Shown in pieces: positions 49,572 to 57,723 of a stretch of 64,000 nucleotides of DNA. The stretch is from contig NZ_JBQCCF010000028.1 of the NCBI RefSeq assembly GCF_051962475.1, forward strand, positions 1 through 64,000. The letters are read 5' to 3'. The notes beneath the pieces are model-generated. The model had not been told where the DNA came from, ran no database searches, and saw only the letters and a program-made list of their open reading frames with translations. Source of the DNA: Dyella_A sp051962475. Its GTDB lineage: Bacteria; Pseudomonadota; Gammaproteobacteria; Xanthomonadales; Rhodanobacteraceae. A program made the translations under genes and the position numbers. Every line of letters starts with the position of its first letter. The stretch's first letter is position 1.

Positions 49572-50759
49572 TCAGAACTGAATCTGCGCCCTGACCTCCA
49601 CCACGTTGGGATCCACTACCCGTCCTCGGCGGTCGCTTTGGGCATGGACGTAGTTGGCCTGAAGCTTCAGGTAGCGATTGATGTACCAGTTGGCCCCCAG
49701 CGTCCAATCACGCTCCCGACCGCCTTGGACCACGCCGTCGTCGAGGTTGAGCTCGCTGTAGCGAAGCGCGAACTCCAGCGCGCCCCAGGCGCCCTTGGGC
49801 TTGATGCTGCCGACATTCCCTGCGGCGTACGGGCGTGACTCGCCGGTGGCCACCCAGCTCGCGAACAGGTAGTAGCCGTCCGCCGCGTAGGCGGGGCGCC
49901 CGTGCAGCGAAACATGGGCACGCAAGTATTCACCCTGCAATGACCAGGGCCCACCGATCCAGAGAGTTTCAAGGCCGCTGCGATCGATGTGATCGACCGG
50001 CGCAAGGTTGCCCGTGTCGACCAGGCGCGCGGCCAACCCGGCTTCGGGACGGGCGCGCAGGCGGGCCGTCGGCGGCGTGTAGATGCCCCGGCCATCGGTG
50101 GTGCCGTCGGGCCACTCCCGCGAGGCCGCCAGGCCGAGATGGAGAACGTCGCCGGCCTGGTTGCGCGGAACCCAGGCGACGCGAGCGGCCGCCATGCGGC
50201 CATCGCTGTCACCGTTGAGATCGCCACCGCTGTAGTAGCCGAGATTCACCAGATAGTGCGGGCGTTCCCACGCCCAGTCCGCGCCGATACGGCGGCTGGC
50301 ATACACCGCCTGTGTCGGCAGAGCGGCTTCGAGAAATGTCGTCGCTCCCGTGCTGGTGTTTCCCTCGAATCCCACCGGCGTCTTGCTGAAGCCAATACGG
50401 AACGCGCCGACGTCATGACCAAACAGCCCCTTGCTCTGCACGCGCAGGTAGGTGTCCAGCCAGGTCTTGGCCTGGAAGTCGTACACCACGGTCGCGTCGT
50501 AGACGCCCTTCTTCGTCACATAGAAGCCGAACTCCTTGCGCCGGTTGGTCTGCGCATCCGGGAGTCGGCCGTTGTCGTTGGAGAAGCGATCGACGTCGTA
50601 CTGATACTTGAGCGCCAGGCCCAGATCGGTGCCGTCGTCGAACACATAGTGCGTGGGCCAGTTATGGGTGAAGTCGTAGCCGGTCGCCGGGGCTTCGGCG
50701 GCATTTGCCGCGGCGGGGATCGCCATCGCCAAGGCGGCCATCAGTGTCGTCTTTTTCAT
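49572..50759 (-). CDS. OprP/OprO-type porin linked to sulfate uptake
   Basis: The 395-residue protein has a signal peptide (MKKTTLMAALAMAIPAAANA), then GLALKYQYDVDRF, FRIGFSKTPVGFEG and a final WYINRYLKLQANYVHAQSD with C-terminal Phe, all typical of the phosphate-selective porin O/P family. It lies 136 bp downstream of cysA on the same strand, so sulfate or a sulfonate, rather than phosphate, is the likely substrate; this is inferred from position. AAAGGGAA precedes the ATG. A longer frame upstream overlaps cysA and was rejected. Confidence 0.82.
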   Translation of the reverse strand: MKKTTLMAALAMAIPAAANAAEAPATGYDFTHNWPTHYVFDDGTDLGLALKYQYDVDRFSNDNGRLPDAQTNRRKEFGFYVTKKGVYDATVVYDFQAKTWLDTYLRVQSKGLFGHDVGAFRIGFSKTPVGFEGNTSTGATTFLEAALPTQAVYASRRIGADWAWERPHYLVNLGYYSGGDLNGDSDGRMAAARVAWVPRNQAGDVLHLGLAASREWPDGTTDGRGIYTPPTARLRARPEAGLAARLVDTGNLAPVDHIDRSGLETLWIGGPWSLQGEYLRAHVSLHGRPAYAADGYYLFASWVATGESRPYAAGNVGSIKPKGAWGALEFALRYSELNLDDGVVQGGRERDWTLGANWYINRYLKLQANYVHAQSDRRGRVVDPNVVEVRAQIQF

Positions 50760-50895
50760 GGTGGTTCCCTTTGTGGGTGGCGCCTGCCGTGCCGCAGCGT
50801 GACGCTGCCGCTGTTGACGGGCCGACGCAGGCGCACGCCGTCCCGCACGATCTGGCGCCAGGGCCAGATTGCGGTACATGGAGAGGTCTTGCGCT

Positions 50896-52011
50896 TCAAC
50901 AGCGGTCGGGCGGGCGCCAAGTCCAGCGATCACGAACGACCGCGGAGCCCACGTCGTCATCGATTGGGAAGGCAACCAGTTGCTGGGGTGCGACCCGTAG
51001 GACGGCGCCTGACTGCCAGCCCCAGCGAGCGATGTCCTCGCTGGCGACGTCGACTTCCAGGCTGAGATCGATCTCAGCAACATGCAGATCGAGGTGGGTC
51101 ACGCTTCCCGCGGGGTAGACATGCCGCAACCGCGCGTTCCATGCGGGTTGTCCTTCCGGCACCGCCAAGGCCAGGTGCTCCGGCCGTACGTAAGCCACCG
51201 CGCGCTCGTAGCGGCCTCCCCAGGGATCCATCGCCAACGGCCATTCGCCGGCGAGCCATTCCGCGTGGGCCCGATGCAGCGGGATGCGGTTGGTTCGCCC
51301 GATGAACTCGCACACGAACGGCGTGGCCGGGTCCTGGTAGATCGCCTGTGGCGTCCCGACCTGCTCGATGCGTCCCCGATTCATCACGGCAATGCGGTCG
51401 GCCAGTTCCAGCGCCTCTTCCTGGTCGTGGGTGACGAACACGGTGGTAAGGCCCAGCTCTTCGTGCAACTCACGCAGCCAACGGCGCAGCGCTACGCGAA
51501 CCTGCGCATCCAGCGCGCCGAAGGGCTCGTCCAGCAAGAGCAGCTCCGGCTCTACCGCCAGCGCACGCGCCAGGGCGACCCGCTGGCGCTGGCCTCCCGA
51601 GAGCTGCGTCGGGTAGCGATCGCCAAAGTCTTCGAGCTGAACGCGTTTGAGCAGTCGTTCCACAAGATCGCGGATCTGCGCCTTGGATGGCCGTGTTCGC
51701 CGCGGCCTGACCCGCAGGCCGAAGGCCACGTTCTCACGCACGGTCAAGTGGCGGAACAAGGCGTAATGCTGGAACACCAGCCCAACGTTGCGCTCACGGG
51801 CGCCGGCGGCCAGAAAGTCGCGGTCTCCCTGGCGCACGGTGCCCTCATCCGGATAGTCCAGGCCGGCGAGGATGCGAAGCAGTGTGGTCTTGCCCGAGCC
51901 GGAGGGACCGAGCAGGGCCAGAAATTCTCCGGGCGCCAGGCGCAGACTGACGTCGTCGAGGGCGGCGAAATCGGCGAAGCGGCGGCTGAGGTTATCGATG
52001 ACTAGCGACAT
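50896..52011 (-). CDS. cysA: sulfate/thiosulfate ABC importer ATPase
   Basis: The 371-residue ATPase has Walker A GPSGSGKTT, signature LSGGQRQRVALARAL, Walker B LLLLDEP, the H-loop VTHDQEEAL, and a C-terminal TOBE-type regulatory domain with AYVRPEHLAL. This is CysA, which powers import through CysT and CysW. It is 9 bp after cysW in the operon sbp-cysT-cysW-cysA. Confidence 0.94.
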   Translation of the reverse strand: MSLVIDNLSRRFADFAALDDVSLRLAPGEFLALLGPSGSGKTTLLRILAGLDYPDEGTVRQGDRDFLAAGARERNVGLVFQHYALFRHLTVRENVAFGLRVRPRRTRPSKAQIRDLVERLLKRVQLEDFGDRYPTQLSGGQRQRVALARALAVEPELLLLDEPFGALDAQVRVALRRWLRELHEELGLTTVFVTHDQEEALELADRIAVMNRGRIEQVGTPQAIYQDPATPFVCEFIGRTNRIPLHRAHAEWLAGEWPLAMDPWGGRYERAVAYVRPEHLALAVPEGQPAWNARLRHVYPAGSVTHLDLHVAEIDLSLEVDVASEDIARWGWQSGAVLRVAPQQLVAFPIDDDVGSAVVRDRWTWRPPDRC

Positions 52012-52020
52012 GGCGTGGTC

Positions 52021-52884
52021 TCAGTGGCCGCCCGGTGCATGCGCGGCGAGCTCGCCGCGATAGCGCCATTCGAGCAGGGCCTTCAGTGCCAAAGTGAGCA
52101 AGGCCAGCATCGCCAGCAAGGAGGCGACCGCGAAGGCGCCGACGTAGTCGTATTCGTTGTAGCGCATCTCCACTTCCAGCGGCAGCGTGGTGGTGAGGCC
52201 GCGGATATGGCCGGAGACGACCGACACCGCGCCGAACTCACCCATCGCCCGGGCGTTGCAGAGCAATACGCCGTACAGCAGTGCCCAGCGGATGTTCGGC
52301 AGTGTCACGCGGAAGAACAGCTGCCATCCGTTGGCGCCAAGGACGCGGGCGGCCTCCTCCTCCTCGCTGCCCTGCGCCTGCATCAGCGGGATCAGTTCGC
52401 GTGCAACGAAGGGCAACGTAATGAATACGGTTGCCAGGACCAGACCCGGCACGGCGAAGATGACCCGGATTCCGTGTGCCGTGAGCCATGGGCCGAACCA
52501 GCCCTGGGCACCGAACAGCAGCACGTAGATCAAGCCCGAGATTACCGGCGAGACCGAGAACGGCAGATCGATCAGTGCGCCCAGCACCGCCTTGCCGCGA
52601 AACTCGAAGCGGGTCATGGCCCAGGCCGCCGCGACACCGAACACCAGGTTGAGCGGTACGGCGATCGCTGCCACCAGCAGGGTCAGTCGGATGGCGGCCA
52701 GCGCCTCGGGCTGATGCAGGCTGACCAGGTAGGCATGCACGCCCTGGCGAAATGCCTCGACAAATACCGAGGCCAGCGGCAGCAGGAGGAAGACGCCCAG
52801 GAACAGACTTGCGGACACGATGATCAGGACGTGACCGAGTCGGCGACCTATGCTGTTGCGGTGGTTATGTCGCGGGGCGCTCAT
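52021..52884 (-). CDS. cysW: sulfate ABC importer permease CysW
   Basis: The 287-residue permease has six hydrophobic segments and the binding-protein-dependent transport EAA loop (EEEEAARVLGANGWQLFFRV). NARAMGEFGAVSVVSGHIRG is typical of CysW. The ATG overlaps the cysT stop (ATGA). It forms the membrane channel together with CysT. Confidence 0.94.
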   Translation of the reverse strand: MSAPRHNHRNSIGRRLGHVLIIVSASLFLGVFLLLPLASVFVEAFRQGVHAYLVSLHQPEALAAIRLTLLVAAIAVPLNLVFGVAAAWAMTRFEFRGKAVLGALIDLPFSVSPVISGLIYVLLFGAQGWFGPWLTAHGIRVIFAVPGLVLATVFITLPFVARELIPLMQAQGSEEEEAARVLGANGWQLFFRVTLPNIRWALLYGVLLCNARAMGEFGAVSVVSGHIRGLTTTLPLEVEMRYNEYDYVGAFAVASLLAMLALLTLALKALLEWRYRGELAAHAPGGH

Positions 52885-53705
52885 GCGGCGCGCTCCGCCC
52901 AACGCCGGCTCCAACGCTGCAGTAATGCCACCAGCATCAGAAGCACGAACGAGAACGCCAGCATCACCACGCCCAATGCAGCCGCACCGGCATAGTCGAA
53001 TTCCTCGAGCTTCTGCACGATCAGCAGCGGCGCGATTTCCGAGCGCATGGGGATGTTTCCGGCAATGAAGATCACCGAGCCGTATTCGCCGACCGCTCGC
53101 GCCAGCGCGAGGGCAAAGCCGGTAAGCAGCGTCGGCACCAGCAGGGGAAGGATCACCCGTGTAAAGGTCTGCCAGCGCGTCGCACCAAGGCTCTCGGCAG
53201 CCTCTTCCACGTCGCGCTCCAGGGACTGGAGCACCGGCTCCAGCGTCCGCACCACAAACGGGAAGCCGACGAACACCATGGCCAGAAGCACGCCCCATGG
53301 GGTGTAGGCGACCTTGATGCCCAAGGGCTCCAGCCATCGACCGAGCCAGCCATTCGGTGCATACAGGGCCGTCAGCGCGATGCCGGCTACGGCGGTCGGC
53401 AAGGCGAACGGCAGGTCGATCAGCGCATCGAGCAGACGCCGCCCGGGGAACCGGTAGCGCACCAGCGCCCAGCCGACGAGCAGGCCAACCACCACGTTGA
53501 TCAGCGCGGCGGCCAGCGCACCTCCGAAGCTGAGCTTCAGTGCAGCGAGCGTGCGCGGAGCGGCCAGCAGGTGCAGCAAGCCATGCAGGCCGATCCCGCT
53601 GGCCTTCCACACCAACGCCGCCAAGGGCAGCAGCACGATCAGCCCCAGGTACGCCAACGCGTACCCGAGGCTGAGGCCGAAGCCTGGCAGCACGCGGCGA
53701 CGCAT
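52881..53705 (-). CDS. cysT: sulfate ABC importer permease CysT
   Basis: The 274-residue permease has six membrane segments, the EAA loop EEAAESLGATRWQTFTRVI and the CysT-type stretch ARAVGEYGSVIFIAGN. It starts 2 bp after the sbp stop and overlaps cysW by four bases. Confidence 0.94.
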   Translation of the reverse strand: MRRRVLPGFGLSLGYALAYLGLIVLLPLAALVWKASGIGLHGLLHLLAAPRTLAALKLSFGGALAAALINVVVGLLVGWALVRYRFPGRRLLDALIDLPFALPTAVAGIALTALYAPNGWLGRWLEPLGIKVAYTPWGVLLAMVFVGFPFVVRTLEPVLQSLERDVEEAAESLGATRWQTFTRVILPLLVPTLLTGFALALARAVGEYGSVIFIAGNIPMRSEIAPLLIVQKLEEFDYAGAAALGVVMLAFSFVLLMLVALLQRWSRRWAERAA

Positions 53706-53707
53706 GA

Positions 53708-54706
53708 TCAGTGGCCCGGCCCGATCTGGTCGAACACCCCGCCGTCGGCGAAGAACTTCGCCTGCACCTGGCGCCAGGTGCCGAACTCCTCCGCCAACGT
53801 GAAGGTTTTCACTGTCGGGAACTGGGCGGCGTACTTCGCGGCGATTGCCTGGGAGCGGGGACGGTAGAAGTTGCGCGCCTCGATCTCCTGCGCCTGGGGC
53901 GAGTACAGGAACTTCAGGTAGGCCTCGGCAACGGCGCGGGTACCGTGCGCGTCGACGTTCTTGTCCACCACGGCCACCGGCGGCTCGGCCAGGATGCTGA
54001 TTGAGGGCACCACGATCTCGAACTGGTCACCACCGGGTTCGCGCTTGGCCAGCAAGGCCTCGTTCTCCCATGCCAGCAGTACGTCACCGATGCCACGCTG
54101 GGCGAACGTGTTGGTCGCGCCGCGGGCACCGGTATCCAGTACCGGCACATGCTCGAAGAGCGTCTTGACGAAGGCCCGTGCCTTCGCTTCGTTGCCACCT
54201 GGCTGTTTCAACGCATAGCCCCAGGCGGCGAGGAGGTTCCAACGGGCGCCGCCCGAGGTCTTCGGATTGGGTGTGACCACCTGCACGCCTGGCTTGATGA
54301 GATCGTTCCAGTCGTGAATGCCCTTGGGATTGCCCTTGCGAACGAGGAACACGATGGTCGAGGTGTACGGGGAAGCGTTGTCGGGCAGGCGCGGCTGCCA
54401 GTTCTTGTCGAGCAGGCCGCGATCGGCCACGGCGTCGATGTCGTACGCCAGCGCCAGGGTCACGACGTCGGCGGGGAGACCGTCCACCACGGCACGCGCC
54501 TGCTTCCCCGAGCCGCCGTGGGACATCTGGATAGTTACGGTGTCGCCATGCTCAGCCTTCCACTGGGCGGCGAACGCGGTGTTCACGGCTTTGTAGAGCT
54601 CCCGGGTCGGGTCGTAGGACACGTTGAGCAAGGTGACGTCTTTGGCCAGGGCGGAGGTTGTCAGCAGTGTCCCGACGAGTGTCACGAGCGCGGTGCGTAA
54701 GTTCAT
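53708..54706 (-). CDS. sbp: periplasmic sulfate-binding protein
   Basis: The 332-residue protein has a signal peptide (1-21), then LLNVSYDPTRELYKAVN, SHGGSGKQARAV, and PNPKTSGGARWNLLAAWGYA, which are the sulfate-contacting landmarks of Sbp/CysP. GGGGAG precedes the ATG. It heads the importer operon; the 139 bp upstream contains two inverted repeats and probably the operon promoter. Confidence 0.94.
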   Translation of the reverse strand: MNLRTALVTLVGTLLTTSALAKDVTLLNVSYDPTRELYKAVNTAFAAQWKAEHGDTVTIQMSHGGSGKQARAVVDGLPADVVTLALAYDIDAVADRGLLDKNWQPRLPDNASPYTSTIVFLVRKGNPKGIHDWNDLIKPGVQVVTPNPKTSGGARWNLLAAWGYALKQPGGNEAKARAFVKTLFEHVPVLDTGARGATNTFAQRGIGDVLLAWENEALLAKREPGGDQFEIVVPSISILAEPPVAVVDKNVDAHGTRAVAEAYLKFLYSPQAQEIEARNFYRPRSQAIAAKYAAQFPTVKTFTLAEEFGTWRQVQAKFFADGGVFDQIGPGH

Positions 54707-54779
54707 CGTCTTGGTCTCCCCGTTTCGAGTGGAACGATCAAGCTAGCGGTGGGTAAAGCGCACCGTGAAATCGTAAGTT

Positions 54780-54825
54780 GGCATGTGCTTATGCCGTAAG
54801 TGCGAACTCGTTTGGACGTCTAAAC
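54780..54825. promoter_or_regulatory. inverted repeats upstream of the sulfate operon
   Basis: Two elements lie 74-119 bp before the sbp ATG (minus strand). GGCAT-N6-ATGCC spans 54780-54795, and the near-perfect 16-bp palindrome GTTTGGACGTCTAAAC spans 54810-54825. The core GGACGTCT is one base from the MetJ 'met box' AGACGTCT. MetJ is not expected in Xanthomonadales, so another sulfur regulator may read it. Position supports an operator role. Confidence 0.5.
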
Positions 54826-54845
54826 TTCATGACTTCGTTGCTGCC

Positions 54846-56246
54846 TTACCCTTGCGTTGCGGCGTCTATCTCCGCGGGACCTTCTGGTTCGGACAACGCT
54901 TGTGCCAGCCGGCAGGCAGCCGCACGAATCTCCGGCATCGCGGTGCATTCCCAAAGGTTTCCGCGCAGCAGCGAACCGATGCCGAACAATCTCGGTTGAG
55001 GTCTCCCCTCGCCATCCAGCAACTGCCCATCCGGCTCGGCGGCAAGGCCCAGCTGGAGTGAGTCGGGAGTGGCCAGCCCGGCCGCGAGCAATTGCGACAG
55101 CAACGGGTCGCGTGCATAGGCCACGGCGGTGTCCAACCCGGTGGCCTGGATGACCCGGTCCGCTTCGATCGTACTCATCAGCTGGGTGGTTCGGTGGCGC
55201 ACGGTGACGGCCAGCGGTCCATGGCCATCGACAGCGAGGACACGGGCGGCGTGCACCTGCAGGCGGCCGGCATCGATCAACGCCTGGATCGTTTCGAACG
55301 ATGCCGGCGCCGTGCGATGCCGCGATGCTTCCCACACCCAGCGAACGTGGCGCAAAAACTGGCGGCGCTGCGCCGGCGTGAGGCCCTGCCACAAGGTGGC
55401 ATTGATCGGGCGCATGCCGTCGATAACGGCCCGCCAGTCCGCACTCGTTCCGTCCGTGATCGCCTCGCGGACCAGCCGGATCATGGGCCGGACGCCATCG
55501 CAGGCGAGCAGCGCTGCATTGAGGTCTGCTTGATACGTGTAGGGTGCGATCGGCGCGGAGGGGTGGCGAAACGGCAACAATCCGTGGCGGGAGACCGCCA
55601 CCAGCTCCGCTCGCGGCCAGCGTGTGGAGGCGGAGATCAGCGTATCCACCGCCGTCAGCCCGGTGCCGATCACCAACACCCGCCGCGGCGTGACCGTCGG
55701 CTCGTCCTGCTGCCAGGGATCGAGCACGTAGGCGCCGCTATCCAGCGCCTCGCTCGACACCGTCTTCAGTGCCCGTGGTGCCAGCGCACCGATCGCGAGT
55801 ACCAAGGCATCGACGGTCAGCGTCTGGCCATCATCGACATCGATGCGATAACGCCCATCCTCTTCTCGCTGTACGCACGATGCGCGGGCCTGGTGCAGTG
55901 CGAAGCCCACTCCATGAGCATGCGCTTCGCTGATCCGTGCATGCACCTGCGCCTGGATAAACTCGCCGAACAGTCGGCGCGGCAGGAAATCGGTGCCCTG
56001 GGCCTGACCAAGACTGCGGCTGGCGTGCTGCAGGAAGTCATCTTTCTGCTCGGCAAACAGGCCCATACCAGCCGCCCGCACGTTCAGCAGATGCCGATCG
56101 TCCTGGGTGGCATAGGCGACGCCCCGTCCCGGCGCGGGCCCACCCGTGATCCAGTGGACGGTGCCTTGGCCAGAACGTCGTCGCAGCAGTTCGCCGAAGA
56201 CAGCGGCTCCGGCGGCACCGCCGCCAATGATGGCGATGTCGGTCAT
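54846..56246 (-). CDS. FAD/NAD(P)-binding protein (NAD_binding_9-like)
   Basis: The 466-residue flavoprotein begins IAIIGGGAAGAAVFGELLRR and has AYATQDDRHLLNVRAAGMG, LVLAIGALAPRAL, and a second nucleotide fold VLVIGTGLTAVDTLIS, the layout of the NAD_binding_9 family. The ATG at 56246 has AAGGAG eight bases upstream and is preferred to the one at 56273. It lies between a cysteine-dioxygenase-like gene and the sulfate operon, suggesting a role in sulfur oxidation; the substrate is unknown. Confidence 0.85.
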   Translation of the reverse strand: MTDIAIIGGGAAGAAVFGELLRRRSGQGTVHWITGGPAPGRGVAYATQDDRHLLNVRAAGMGLFAEQKDDFLQHASRSLGQAQGTDFLPRRLFGEFIQAQVHARISEAHAHGVGFALHQARASCVQREEDGRYRIDVDDGQTLTVDALVLAIGALAPRALKTVSSEALDSGAYVLDPWQQDEPTVTPRRVLVIGTGLTAVDTLISASTRWPRAELVAVSRHGLLPFRHPSAPIAPYTYQADLNAALLACDGVRPMIRLVREAITDGTSADWRAVIDGMRPINATLWQGLTPAQRRQFLRHVRWVWEASRHRTAPASFETIQALIDAGRLQVHAARVLAVDGHGPLAVTVRHRTTQLMSTIEADRVIQATGLDTAVAYARDPLLSQLLAAGLATPDSLQLGLAAEPDGQLLDGEGRPQPRLFGIGSLLRGNLWECTAMPEIRAAACRLAQALSEPEGPAEIDAATQG

Positions 56247-56334
56247 CGGTCGTGCTCCTTTTTCATATTTCATACGGGTAACCGCCCCTCCGACCCATCC
56301 TCGAATGGGTCGTTCGGTACCCGATCAGGGGGAA

Positions 56335-56907
56335 TCAGCTGCTCGCGAGCTCTAGCTCAGCGCGTTGCGGGATATCGTCCCAGCTTCCTGCATTGCTCTT
56401 GTGATAGGTGCGATAGCGATCCAGAGCGCCACCGTACACATGCAGAGTCAGAGCCGGTCGCTGGGCGGACAGGTTTCGGCAGCGGTGGGCGTAATCGCGA
56501 TCCGAAAACCTTGCGTGGTCCCCGACGCCTAAGGGCGCGGTTTCCCTCGGCACCAGTCGCAGCGACGGGTCCAGCGCGATGGAAAATGCCTCGACCTGCA
56601 ACACCCCGTCGAGCACCAACTCGATGCCCCAGAGGCCATCGTGATCGTGGATCGGCGTGGCGTGGCCCGGCGGCCAGGCGATGAGCAACACAGCGTAGTC
56701 GTCGGAGTCCTGCGGGGGCCTCAGCGAGAGGCGCCGATAGCGCTCGACACTGCTCGCCGAGGGGCAGCCTTCCCACCAGGGCGACTGCGCCAGAACAGCC
56801 GCCAAGGCTGCCACATCTCCTCGGCCACCTGCTCCGAGGCTGCGTGCAATGGCCGCCAATACCCGATGGGTCCAGACATCGGTGCCGCCTACGATGGCAT
56901 CGTGCAT
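56335..56907 (-). CDS. cysteine-dioxygenase-type cupin
   Basis: The 190-residue protein is a cupin with the iron-binding pair H87-D-H89 in PIHDHDGLWG, a third His candidate in LTLHVYGG, and a central YAVLLIAWPPGHATP, matching bacterial cysteine dioxygenase-like proteins. It would oxidise cysteine or a related thiol to a sulfinate. The ATG at 56907 has AGGGG at the right distance; the ATG six bases upstream does not. It is 88 bp from the flavoprotein gene on the same strand. Confidence 0.82.
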   Translation of the reverse strand: MHDAIVGGTDVWTHRVLAAIARSLGAGGRGDVAALAAVLAQSPWWEGCPSASSVERYRRLSLRPPQDSDDYAVLLIAWPPGHATPIHDHDGLWGIELVLDGVLQVEAFSIALDPSLRLVPRETAPLGVGDHARFSDRDYAHRCRNLSAQRPALTLHVYGGALDRYRTYHKSNAGSWDDIPQRAELELASS

Positions 56908-57160
56908 GAGCATCCCCTGAACTCGTTGGGTCCGGGGCGAATTGATCACGCCCCGGGTTAAGGAAACGCTATCCAAACGTCTCCTCCAAACAGCGGTGAG
57001 AGCAGGACGGTCGAAGCCTTTTCGCCCGAAGTGACCGAAGAGCTTGGCGGCATATGAAATCGCGGCCCGCATGCGTCGATGATCACGTCAGGAAGGCAAC
57101 TAACTGTTATTCGAAATTCGTCTTTCCAGAGCGACCCCGCGATCGGTCGACTGCCTCTGA
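56908..57160. other. intergenic space upstream of the cysteine-dioxygenase-like gene
   Basis: Open frames through this stretch lack starts with ribosome-binding sites and have no recognisable product. It presumably carries the divergent promoters for the minus-strand sulfur genes and the small plus-strand membrane protein; no specific operator was recognised. Confidence 0.4.
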
Positions 57161-57481
57161 TTGCGCTCTTCGGGGCAAGAGGGACGGCGCACACTACCGT
57201 TGCCCGGTACCGTGTTGAGGTGTGCAGTGGGCAGACGATCAAACAAGCTCGCAACGCGCATTCAGAGGGTCACCCCTGTCAAGCACAAGGTGCTGAGGAG
57301 CTGGGCTGGCTTGGGATTCACTGGCGTGGTCATCGGTACCGCTCTGATCTGGGCCGAGACCGCGGTGGCGTCAACCAGGTTCTCCTGCGCCCTGCTGCTG
57401 ACTGGAACAGCGCTTGTCTTTACAGGTCTTCTGACCCTCGTCGCGCTGCTCATTCGATGGGCACACTCACATTTGGAATGA
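57161..57481 (+). CDS. small two-helix membrane protein, start uncertain
   Basis: The frame (up to 106 residues) ends with two clear membrane helices, GFTGVVIGTALIW and LLLTGTALVFTGLLTLVALL, and a short WAHSHLE tail. The N-terminal part before residue 45 is basic and may not be translated; GTG codons at 57212 and 57227 are alternative starts. No family was recognised. G+C is lower than in the flanking genes. Confidence 0.45.
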   Translation: MRSSGQEGRRTLPLPGTVLRCAVGRRSNKLATRIQRVTPVKHKVLRSWAGLGFTGVVIGTALIWAETAVASTRFSCALLLTGTALVFTGLLTLVALLIRWAHSHLE

Positions 57482-57689
57482 GGCGCGGCCGTTCGACGCC
57501 AGAGATATCCAGTGTGTGAAGTAGTTGCTGAGCAAATCTCATCTGAACGTTCTCGCATGCACCGACATGTCCGAGCGTCACGCTGGAGCTGGCGTCAGGC
57601 AGTTAAACAGGCCGAGGGCACGCGGCTGGCCCCTGTGTGAGTCGACCCAAGGGCTGGCGCCAGATTCCTCGCCTCGCACACCAAAAGGC

Positions 57690-57715
57690 CACGCTCCTCG
57701 CCGTCGAGGAGCGTG
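57690..57715 (+). promoter_or_regulatory. perfect 11-bp hairpin over a possible Shine-Dalgarno
   Basis: CACGCTCCTCG and CGAGGAGCGTG form a perfect 11-bp stem with a CCGT loop. The right arm contains GAGGAG (57706-57711), which is the only good ribosome-binding site before the ATG at 57724. On the minus strand the stem is followed by GCCTTTTGG, so it could alternatively be a terminator for antisense transcription. Confidence 0.55.
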
Positions 57716-57723
57716 CGGTAGCG

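Noticed and set aside
55092..56684. Long plus-strand frame across the flavoprotein and cupin genes
   Set aside because: It is antisense to two recognisable genes and has no domain of its own.
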